Shown piece by piece: positions 54,951-64,000 of a stretch of 64,000 nt of DNA. Below the pieces are notes generated by a model, which was not told the origin of the DNA, did not search any database, and worked only from the letters and a program-made list of their open reading frames with translations. Position numbers and translations under genes: made by a program. The stretch's first letter is position 1; every line of letters starts with the position of its first letter. Source of the DNA: Pteria penguin (lineage: Eukaryota > Mollusca > Bivalvia > Pterioida > Pteriidae); assembly GCA_035048485.1 (NCBI GenBank), contig CM068585.1, positions 58,010,637 to 58,074,636 of the forward strand, in the 5' to 3' direction.

Positions 54951-55999
54951 GCATGGTGTGAGAAATGATTAAGGTATGGGTGCCATTCAGATTACTTTAA
55001 TGCGCTCGCTACTTCACACTCTGGTGTAAAAAAAATATCAAACTGACTGATTGCAATAGATTGAGTCAAGGGCAAAAACTCATTTGAAGAAGCTGTCTGG
55101 TTTGCAGACAGACCCTGGTTTGAGTGCCAGTCTGGCAATGACTTCCATCCAGCCTATTTTAAACAGAACTGCTAAAGAAATGATGCTGCATTGAGCAAGT
55201 AAATATTATTTACAGTCCATATCGTAACTGACCCATCACAAATGAGCTCAGAGAGCACATTCTTTATTGATAGACTCCATTTATACAGTAGACTAAATGT
55301 ATTCAGATTCTAATATGTACATTACTCATTAGATAAAAATATTCCAGAATCTTAAATAACAAGATTAAACTGACAAAAAAGAAAAATACAAATAATACAC
55401 AAACAGAAAATGGTCATTGTTAGTCTATTTCAGTACTAACAATTGATGCAGCATATAAATCAATGGCTGATACAGCATCGTATTCCATGGCTGGCATAAC
55501 ATATCATTTCATTGCAGACACAGCTTTTATGTTGCATTTTATCATTCACTGCTCTATGATTTGTATAATGCACCATATTATTATCAGTAAATTGCTCTAT
55601 CAGTCTATGATTGAAAATTACACGTTTCTTAGCACATTGCAAAGTGCTCATTAGCTATCAGCATATTGTGTCATATCTTAGTGTTCTTCATCTACATGTA
55701 GCGTCACAGTGTTCTCAGCTGAGAGCAAAGTATTCCTAAACTGTAAGCATAGTATTTCTTCACAAATACAGCTTTTTGTTCTATGGCTGACACATCATAT
55801 AATATTGAATTTTGACTCAACTATGATAAATTTTCTATACTGATAAACATCATATTACTTTGTGACTTTTCATGAAAACTATTTAACAAAGAATATAAGT
55901 TTTCTTTCAATAAAAGGATATGTTAGGAAAGGATCGAAAAACATGTTGTGTTTGGCTAAGATAGCAATATATCTATGATTTATATAAATCCCTACCGCA
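54951..55999. other. Non-coding stretch, 3' side of the zinc-finger gene
   Basis: No exon recognised. The nearest minus-strand poly-A signal (TTTATT at 55263-55268) would give a 3' UTR of about 730 bp to the zinc-finger gene. 55440-55830 has a loose repetition of GCTGAYACAGCAT or CATGGCTGGCATA type words. Confidence 0.4.
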
Positions 56000-57033
56000 T
56001 TACTCTGTTACTGGACCTTGCATATTAACATTGGTACCTGACCTACTGCTATACACAGTTATCATGTGACTTAACTCTCCTGATTCTGAGACAACCCCTG
56101 AATGAGGAATAATTCCTGATTCTGAGACATCCCCTGGATGAGGAATTATTCCTGATTCTGAGACAATCCTTGAATGAGGAATTATTCCAGATTCAGTTAT
56201 GTCTCCTGATGCATGAACAATTTCTGATCCTGATATGACCCCTGAACCATGAATCATTCCTGATTCTGAGACAACCCTTAAATCTGAAATAACTCCCGTT
56301 TCAGATACTACTGCTGAATGTGGAATAATTTCAGCTGGAGTTATCAACCCCTCCTCCTGTTCTTCCTCTCCCTCCTCTGACTCCATTCCTAGTTCATCTG
56401 GATCCATCTGCTGACCCAAGTGTCTCTTGATGTGTCGTTTAAGATACCTTTGTTGAGAAAACATCTTTGAACATAAATAACACGCATATGATCCACGACA
56501 AAAGTGAATTGCTAAATGCTGATTGAGATTTGCAGCTGATGCGAATGTTTTGAAGCAGACTTCACACTGGTAGGGTTTTTCTGGTGTAACTTCCTCAATG
56601 GCTGGAATTTCTTTTTCCTTGTTATGTCGGTCAATATGACGTTTCAGGTAGCGTTCCTGAGTGAACTGCTTCCCACACAAGTGACACGTACACACAGGGT
56701 TAGAGTAGTGAACAGACAGATGGCGCTCACTGTCCTGCTTACTCTTAAATCGCTGTGGACACATAGGACAACCAAAGTTCCTCTCATCAGAATGAGACTG
56801 CATATGTCTTTTCAGTATAGACATTGTAGCACAACTCTTAGCACATATAGAGCATGGAATGTGCTCCTGCTTCAGATGTGTCTGTACATGCTGCTTCAGT
56901 TCAAAGCCACTGACAAAACGCTTATCACACAGCGTACACGGAAACTGCCGATCATTTAAATGGCGTCTTCTATGCTTTGCCAAACTACTATTTAATTCTT
57001 TTCCACAAATGTCGCACTTGTATGGTTTTTTAC
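56000..57033 (-). CDS. C2H2 zinc-finger protein, terminal exon
   Basis: The exon opens at a TTTCCTTTAG acceptor and codes GKKPYKCDICGKELNSSL onward. Seven C2H2 fingers follow, the first two starting CDICGK and CTLCDKRF; later ones start CSICAK, CPMCPQRF, CHLCGKQF, CEVCFKTF and CYLCSKMF, most with a CX2CX12HX3H layout. After an acidic stretch (GMESEEGEEEQEEGL) comes a Ser/Gly/Ile-rich tail of about 120 residues built of degenerate 12-residue repeats around VSESGIIPHSG. The stop is at 56000-56002. Probably a nuclear DNA-binding regulator. The join to 62957-63139 is in phase and makes the classic HTG-K-KPY linker. No KRAB or BTB domain is seen; the N-terminus lies upstream. Confidence 0.9.
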
Positions 57034-57604
57034 CTAAAGGAAAAGACATTGTTAAAACAAACAAAAATGCTGGTAGGAATAGATTGAAAATCAAATCTCA
57101 GATCAGACTATTCAATATATGGTAGGAGATCAGACTGTCAATATGGGTAGGTTCTCTTCGAAAGAGGAAGTTTTCTTTATCACTGTTCTAAAACAAGAGG
57201 CCCAAGTGGGCCTATATCGCTCACCTGAGTACCTAGATTATCAGTCATGCATGAAGGAAGAATTCATTTATTTTTGCATTAATGTGACTAAGTCAACACA
57301 GATGTTGAAAATATGTCAAATTTTATTTCAGGCTAGAATAAAAAACAACACTTTTTTGCACATCCATTCAGGTGATTTTGATATTAAGCATTTCCTTTGT
57401 CTCTGCAAGAAGTCATTCAGGGCAACAAGTTAGTCATTTTCTTTAGGTGGGGCCTTTTGTTGACTGATTTCAAGTCTGGGTCATGAACAACAATTGTTTC
57501 AAATATTGTCCAGATCTAACTTAAAATTGTCTAATTTCATATGTTGAGTGTTGAGAAACATCTAAAAACTTATTTAGATGTGTAAAGAAATGAAAAAAAA
57601 AATT

Positions 57605-57680
57605 TTGACCACAGCTGGATTTGAACCGCTACTCTCCATATTTCAATTACCAAGTGGTATATGTACTATTGTGAGAACAG
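57605..57680 (-). repeat. tRNA-like B-box block, copy 1
   Basis: Minus strand GGAGAGTAGCGGTTCAAATCCAGCTGTGG contains a B box (GGTTCAAATCC). The A box is not convincing. The block recurs at 58450-58520. Confidence 0.5.
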
Positions 57681-58449
57681 CTTTTTAGACATGGTGGTAT
57701 TATCTGTTAACCAATTTGGATAAAATTTACCAAATTGATAGAGGACTTTTAGTACTTCATGTATTCCATGTTTCATTAAAATCTTTCATGTGGTATAACA
57801 GCAGAAGTGAAAAATGTGATTGAATTGTTCCTATACACCCTCATTTGGAAGTCTTAAAAAATTCATAGAAAATCCAAAAATTGAGATATTGACAAAATTC
57901 TTTCAAAGTAACAATCCTTACCATAATTATGATCACAATAGTCCATAAGAAATCATCATTATCAATTAACTAGGAAATATGACACTTTTTTCTGCATTGA
58001 ATCACCAAGTCCAAAGAAATGTCGAAAAAAATTCTAAAATTTGATTTTGGAAGAGAACCAAAATGACAATACATCTTCACTCATCCCTCTAGATCATTTC
58101 TATGCATTCTGTTTGTCTCTGTATACAGCCCGTATGAAAAAGAATATTGTTAAATGAGGGAACTCTTTTGTGACCTACTCTTGACTATGGTGGCGCCACC
58201 TGTAAAGAGGTCTGGACGAAAACAACAGAATTTGAAGAGGATCATAAGACTAGTGACTTATTTCTACCAAGATTTATTAAAATCCTTCAAACAGTTTTGT
58301 AGAAAAAGTTGAAAATGTGAAAAATGGCCAAACTCGCCCCCCCCCTTTTTTTTGGAAGTCTTAAACGTAAAATTCCTAATTTCATATGTTGAGTGTTGAG
58401 AAACATCTAAAAACTTATTTAGATGTGTAAAAAAAAAAAAAATTTTTTT

Positions 58450-58520
58450 GACCACAGCTGGATTTGAACCGCTACTCTCCATATTACAATTACCAAGTGG
58501 TATATGTACCATTGTAAGAC
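58450..58520 (-). repeat. tRNA-like B-box block, copy 2
   Basis: Nearly the same block as 57605-57680, including the flanking CATATGTTGAGTGTTGAGAAA further left, so the composite element contains an internal duplication. Confidence 0.5.
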
Positions 58521-60443
58521 CTACTTTTAGACATGGTGGCATTATCTGTTAACCAATTTGGATGATCCGCACAAAAAACAAAACCTTTGAAAAGGACTAT
58601 GAGTACTTGCATCCTACCCAGTTTTATCACAATCCTTCAAGTTGTTCTGTAGATCAAGTTGAAGATATGAAAAATTGTCCCCCCCCCCCCCCTCCCCCTT
58701 TTCTTGGAAGTCTTAAAAAATTCATAAAAAATTCAAAAATCGAGATATTGAAAAAATTCCTTCGCACCAGCATTCCTTACCATAGAAATGATTAAATGAA
58801 ACCAAATGAATGCATCAATGTTTACTAAAAGAAAATAATAACTCTTTAATGCATTAAAATAACAAAGTCCAAAATAAAAATGAAAAAACATCAAAAATTT
58901 GATTTCGGAATGGAACCAAAAATATCAACACTTCTTCCCATATGCCTCTAAATCATTCCTATGCAGTCGGTTTGTCGCTGTATGCACCCGATCTGAATAA
59001 GAAGTTTGTCAAAGGAGGGTACCCTCTGTGACCCACTTTTGTCTGTGGTGGTGCCACCTGTTCATGGATCCTGACAAAGATGACCATATTTGTCGGGGAC
59101 CTTGAGTATTTGATGCATGCCAAGTTTCATTGAATTCCAGCAAGTGGTTCCGAAGAAAAAGTTCAAACTGTGAAATGTTTACACCAATTATCCCACCCCC
59201 CTTTTTCTTGAAAGTCTTAAAAAATTCATAAAAAATCCAAAACATAAAATATTGAAAAATTTTCTTCGCAGTAGTATTTCTTACCATCAAAATGATCAAA
59301 TTAAACCAAATTAATGCATCAATGTTTACTAAAAGAAAAAAATACCTCTTTTCTGCATTAAAACTACCAAGTACAAAAAAACGTCAAATAAACGTCAAAA
59401 ATTTGATTTCGGAACGGAACCAAAAATAACAACTCTTCTTCACACATCCCTCTAGATCATTCCTATGCATTTGGTTTGTCTCTGTATGCCCCCGGCCTGA
59501 AGAAGAAGTTTGTCAAAGGAGGGTACCCTCTTTGACCTACTTTTGCCTGTGGTGGCGCCACCTGTTGATGAATCCGGACGAAAAACAACAACACTTGTAG
59601 GGGACCATGAGTACTACATGCTTATCAAGTTTCATCAAATTCTGTTCAGTGGTTCTGGAGAAGAAGTCGAAAATGTGAAAAGTTAACGACGGACGACGGA
59701 CGGTGATTGATCACAATAGCTCACTTGAGCCTTTGGCTCAGGTGAGCTAAAAAGTTTTCAACAGTATGGAAAAGGTTTTGTTAATTTAGACACCTAATTG
59801 AACTCGACAACCTCATAAATTTGCCAATAAATTTATAAATTATGCTACATACTACCAGAATAAACTAAAACAAGAAACCGTCAAGGACGGTATACCGGAT
59901 TGCAGATGCTAAACGCAAAATGTTGACAACAGATGAACGGACAGACAGACGGACGGACCGATTTTGCCAATTTATAGACCAGAATTGCTTTGCATTAACA
60001 TTAACAATACATGTATGCAAGTGGTCACCCTAAAGGCAAAAAACTGTGTTCACTGAAGCGTAAAGTCAAGGTCAAAGTCACTAAATTTTTGTATTGGTTG
60101 GATAGAACATTCAAGTATCTACAAACCTACCAACTTTAACATAAGTACCCTTAGGGTATGAAAGAAACCAAGCTAAACGCAACTAAAAAACAAAATGTTG
60201 ACGCCGTACGGGCGGACGGATGGACTGACGAACGGACCGACTGACGGGCGGACAGACAGACGAACTGACGGACTGATGGACAGACGGTTTTCGCCAATTC
60301 ATAGACCGGAATTGCTTTGCAATCCGGTCGATAAAACATCACATAATTTGAATCTTTCTCGTAACTAAGTAAATAAAAAGAATATACCTGTGCTTGGAAG
60401 GTTGGAAACCCATGGCAGGGAAGAAGTGTGACGGACGGGTATT

Positions 60444-60530
60444 GGCCCGGATGGCTTAATGGTTAGAGCATCTGCCTTGATAGCGGAAGGTTCTGGGTTC
60501 GATTCCTGGGTCCAGCCACAATTTTTCACC
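60444..60530 (+). mobile_element. tRNA-derived SINE head
   Basis: GGCCCGGATGGCTTAATGG, then TTAGAGCATCTGCC (A-box region) and GGGTTCGATTCC (B box), then CCACAATTTTTCACCC, the same tail type as at 6530-6617. The acceptor ends pair poorly, so it is not a functional tRNA gene. Confidence 0.7.
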
Positions 60531-61028
60531 CTGCCTGTTTCACAAAGTAGGCCAAAGTCCAAGGTCATGGTCACAGGGTAAAAAGTCATGGCATAATTTA
60601 ACAGCTCTGGTCATAACAAATTAATGTATGACGTATTATGTTTATACTCCCTTTAGTTGCTGAGATTTTGCTTTAACCAAAACCTTAACCAATATAGATT
60701 TTGCTTCAACAAGAAGCTTAACCAAAATGTTGACTGACAGACAGATGGACATTGCCAATTTATAGACCAGAAGTGATTTGCAATGCAGCCAAAAATGTGG
60801 AATTGTTCTGACACCGCTATGAGATGTGGTTCAATCATGTACCTACCTCAGCATATCTATCATTTTTTAAAATCTGCTCTTTCACATCTACATGCAGTCT
60901 ATGTATCTAATAACTCAACATTTTTCATATTTTTACGAATAATTTCGATTATTTAAGTAGTGGATTTATCATAAAAGAATCTCAAACAATACACAGATAT
61001 ACCGGCATGAATGGTGATATGCAGTAGA

Positions 61029-62956
61029 TTTATCAGTATGGAAGGTAATAGGTGAAGATGGTTGGATGGTTATAGTATATAGAGAATATTTACCTGTATG
61101 GATGGTGATAAGTGAAGATGGTTGGATGGTTACGGCATATAGAGAATACCTGTATAAATGGTGATAGGTGAAGATGGTTGGATGGTTATGGTATATAGAG
61201 AATATTTACCTGTATGGATGGTGATAAGTGAAGATGGTTGGATGGTAATGGCATATAGAGAATACCTGTATAGAAGGTGATCGGTTAAGATGGTTGGATG
61301 GTTATGGTATATAGAGAATATTTACCTGTATGGATGGTGATAGGTGAAGATGGTTGGATGGTTACAGTATATAGAGAATATTTACCTGTATGGATGGTGA
61401 TAGGTGAAGATGGTTGGATGGTTATGGTATATAGAGAATATTTACCTGTATGGATGGTGATAGGTGAAGATGGTGGGATGGTTACAGTATATAGAGAATA
61501 TTTACCTGTATGGAAGGTAATTGGTGAAGATGGTTGGATAGTTATGGTATATAGAGAATATTTACCTGTATGGATGGTGATAGGTAAAGATGGTTGGATG
61601 GTTATGGTATACAAAGAATATTTTCCTGTATTGAAGGCAATAGGTGAAGATGGTTGAATGGTTACAGTGTATAGAGAATATTTACCTGTATGAATGGTGA
61701 TAGGTGAAGATGGTTGAATGGTTATGGTATATAGAGAATATTTACGTGTATGGATAGTGATAGGTAAAGATGGTGGGATGGTTACAGTATAAAACCGTAT
61801 ACATGTATAAAGAATATTTACCTGTATGGATGGTGATAAGTGAAGATGGTTGGATGGTAATGGCATATAGAGAATACCTGTATAAATGGTGATAGGTGAA
61901 GATGGTTGGATGGTTACGGCATATAGAGAATACCTGTATAAATGGTGATAGGTGAAGATGGTTGGATGGTTATGGTATATAGAGAATATTTACCTGTATG
62001 GATGGTGATAGGTGAAGATGGTTGGATGGTTATGGTATATAGAGAATATTTACCTGTATGGATGGTGATAAGTGAAGATGGTTGGATGGTAATGGCATAT
62101 AGAGAATACCTGTATAAATGGTGATAGGTGAAGATGGTTGGATGGTTATGGTATATAGAGAATATTTACCTGTATGGATGGTGATAGGTGAAGATGGTTG
62201 GATGGTTATAGTATATAGAGAATATTTACCTGTATGGATGGTGATAGGTGAAGATGGTTGGATGGTTATGGTATATAGAGAATATTTTCCTGTATTGAAG
62301 GTAATAGGTGAAGATGGTGGAACGGTTACAGTATATAGAGAATATTTACCTGTATGGAAGGTAATTGGTGAAGATGGTTGGATGGTTATGGTATATAGAG
62401 AATATTTACCTGTATGGATGGTGATAGGTAAAGATGGTTGGATGGTTATGGTATACAGAGAATATTTTCCTGTATTGAAGGCAATAGGTGAAGATGGTTG
62501 AATGGTTACAGTGTATAGAGAATATTTACCTGTATGAATGGTGATAGGTGAAGATGGTTGAATGGTTATGGTATATAGAGAATATTTACGTGTATGGATA
62601 GTGATAGGTAAAGATGGTGGGATGGTTACAGTATAAAACCGTATACATGTATAAAGAATATTTACCTGTATGGATGGTGATAGGTGAAGTTGTGGGATGG
62701 TTGCCATATATAGAGAATGTTTACCTGTATGGATGGTGATAGGTGAAGATGGTGGGATGGTATATAGAGAATATAATTACGTGTATGGATGGTGATAGGT
62801 GAAGATGGTGGGATGGTTACGGTATATAGAGAATATTTACCTGTATGGATGGTGATTGGTGAAGATGGTTGGATGGTTACGGTATATAGAGAATACCTGT
62901 ATAAATGGTGATAGGTGAAGATGGTTGTATGGTTATAATATATAGAGAATATTTAC
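61029..62956 (-). repeat. 60 bp minisatellite built on the exon 5' splice site
   Basis: About 31 units, many exactly 60 bp. Read on the minus strand each has ACCATCCATACAG then GTAAATATTCTC, the same as the authentic exon end and donor at 62957/62956. Variants have CAGGTATTC (four bases lost), CAGGAAAATATT or CACGTAAATATT. A higher-order duplication of 844 bp is visible: the block at 61621-61840 recurs at 62465-62690. The unit length is a multiple of three, so long frames run through on both strands (193 and 225 codons on minus, 119 and 127 on plus). These are repeat artefacts whose TIHTGKYS peptide comes from the zinc-finger exon. Confidence 0.95.
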
Positions 62957-63139
62957 CTGTATGGATGGTCATATGGCGCTTAAGATGGCCAGATTCTCTG
63001 AAGGAGATGCCACATGATGAACAGACAAAGGGTTTGTCTCCAGTATGGCACCGTTTATGATTCCGCAGAAGGTCACCCCTCATGAAGACTTTACCACATT
63101 CCTCACACATCAATGCTTTCTTTTCCTTCTGCTGCTTCT
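62957..63139 (-). CDS. C2H2 zinc-finger protein, internal exon
   Basis: 183 bp between ATCGATTCCAG and GTAAATATT. It encodes a Lys/Gln-rich start (EKQQKEKKALM) and two complete C2H2 fingers: CEECGKVFMRGDLLRNH and CSSCGISFRESGHLKRH, joined by a TGDKPF linker. It enters with two bases of a split codon and leaves with one, matching the terminal exon so that HTG continues to KKPYKCDICGK. More exons are expected to the right, beyond 63139. If the intron is retained, translation would run into the minisatellite for about 25 codons and stop at 62877. Confidence 0.88.
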
Positions 63140-64000
63140 CTGGAATCGATATAATGTTCCTTTGCAATGTTGGTTAAAAGAAACAAACTGAAAGTTCTTA
63201 CACCTGAATTAACATAATCTTAAAAATTTAACTGTCTCATTAATTTTAAGCAAATGTTTGTAGTGTTTAAGATATATCAATGGTGTTCATAAGTATAACA
63301 AAATATTAGTATAATCAGTTTTGATTGAGATACTGTTTCCCTAACTATGACTCTCATACCTATGATAGAAAGCAGTTTGTAAACAAGAGCAACACCAAGC
63401 GTGACATTTCTCTGCACAGCAGCAAAATCCATGATATTAAATTGACCTTGACCTTTGGATCCCAAAATCAACAGGAATCTTCCTCTCAAAACTGTAAGTG
63501 AAGTATAAAACCAATAAGGCTAAAATTGTGGCTTCTAGAGTGTCTACAAGGTTTTTCTATGATGACCTTTAGTGACCTTAATCTTTGACCTTAACAAAGC
63601 CAAAACTATGACTACTAGAGTGTCAAAAAGTTTTGTTACAGGAACATGCACACATGCCCCCCTGCATCCACTCATGAACGGTATCGCTACTATATCCCTT
63701 CTGCAACGTTGTTGCAAGGGGAAAATAACTCTATTCTATCTCTCCCCCTATCCACCTCAGAGTTCTCCAGACATTGAGATGTGAGAAATAGTAGTTAAGA
63801 ATTTTAAAACACATCAAAATACACCACTAAGTAAACAGCATTGTTAGCCAGACGATGTAAAATCCACAATCAACCGCAAATGCTTTCATCTCAAGCAGAT
63901 CTTTTATTCTCAGATAATAAATGACAGAAATAAAGCCCTATTATAAAAACTCATAAAAGTCGAATTGCATTTTTCCTTGTCAAACCTTCATCTTTATATA
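63140..64000. other. Upstream intron or flank of the zinc-finger gene
   Basis: No further exon recognised. Contains TTGACCTTGACCTTTGGATCC at about 63441-63461 and TGACCTTTAGTGACCTTAATC near 63562, typical TGACCTT-type repeat sequence. Confidence 0.4.

Larger units (their letters stand above)
57191..59753. mobile_element. Composite non-autonomous repeat with AGGTGAGC-type ends
   Basis: Left end AAACAAGAGGCCCAAGTGGG followed by CGCTCACCTGAG; right end GCTCACTTGAGCC then GGCTCAGGTGAGCTAAAAA. Both ends are internally palindromic. Inside, three related blocks begin near 58078, 58930 and 59425 (CCTCTAGATCATTCCTATGC, TTTGTCTCTGTATG, GTGGTGGCGCCACCTGT). No ORF of significance. Class not determined; similar ends are common in bivalve DNA by recollection only. 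Confidence 0.6.
57034..62956 (-). other. Intron of the C2H2 gene, filled with repeats
   Basis: The GT at 62956 (GTAAATATTC) and the AG at 57034 define a phase 1 intron of 5923 bp. It holds a composite repeat (57191-59753), short TGGACGGAC-type sequences at about 59930-60300, a SINE head (60444-60530) and the minisatellite at 61029-62956. Confidence 0.8.

Noticed and set aside
60444..60530. Functional tRNA gene
   Set aside because: A and B boxes are present, but the acceptor stem does not pair and a SINE-type tail follows directly.
61285..62707. Long minus-strand frames of 193 and 225 codons with a 20-residue repeat
   Set aside because: They are translations of the 60 bp minisatellite, which is also open on the plus strand because the unit length is a multiple of three. 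No start context, splice link or domain supports a protein.
61029..62956. CRISPR-like array
   Set aside because: Units are contiguous without unique spacers, and the context is a eukaryotic intron.

Overview
The window looks like AT-rich nuclear DNA from an invertebrate, most likely a bivalve mollusc. This is inferred from its content: permuted Penelope-like retroelements of the Naiad type, Ty3 (gypsy) elements, a Helentron with an endonuclease domain, tRNA-derived SINEs, arrays rich in TGACCTTGACC-type repeats, fucolectin-like F5/8C exons and C2H2 zinc-finger exons. No bacterial operon, rRNA or intact tRNA is visible. Host exons are few; most of the sequence is nested mobile DNA and tandem repeats.

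Layout. 1-4208 is AT-rich, with a dispersed repeat (R1) and a small MITE. 4209-12990 is a direct tandem duplication of a 4.26 kb unit, still nearly identical between copies. 13899-22712 is a nest: a minus-strand Ty3 element (Gypsy-2) carrying a plus-strand, near-complete Naiad element (Naiad-A) and two fragments of a second family (Naiad-B). 23735-25088 holds two exons of a fucolectin-like F5/8C gene (+), whose second exon runs into a tandem array of about 145 bp units; a 5'-truncated Naiad-A copy (minus) has inserted in that array. 28608-29263 is a pogo-like MITE. 29893-36527 is a broken Helentron (Rep, PIF1-type helicase, AP-endonuclease) with three nested insertions. 37.4-42.1 kb has a SINE and weak candidate exons. 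43414-53978 is a second fucolectin-like exon split by a Ty3 element (Gypsy-1) with LTRs, a TCAC target duplication, gag-pol, two nested Naiad-A insertions and extra ORFs between integrase and the 3' LTR. 56000-63139 is a minus-strand C2H2 zinc-finger gene with nine visible fingers on two exons, separated by a 5.9 kb intron.

How it fits together. Nesting gives a relative history: Gypsy-2 before Naiad-A and Naiad-B; Gypsy-1 before its two Naiad-A insertions; the F5/8C exon before Gypsy-1. Most TE genes carry frameshifts and stops, so they are relics, although the 598-codon Naiad-A reverse transcriptase frame is open.

The most unusual structure is the 1.9 kb minisatellite at 61029-62956. Its 60 bp unit spans the end of the zinc-finger exon and its 5' splice site, so the true donor is followed by about 31 copies, most of them keeping the GT. 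Also notable are the Ty3 insertion that can be read to the base inside an exon, a paralogous empty site for a repeat in the sister gene, and accessory ORFs (C2H2 fingers, a zinc-ribbon-like leader ORF) in the Ty3 elements.
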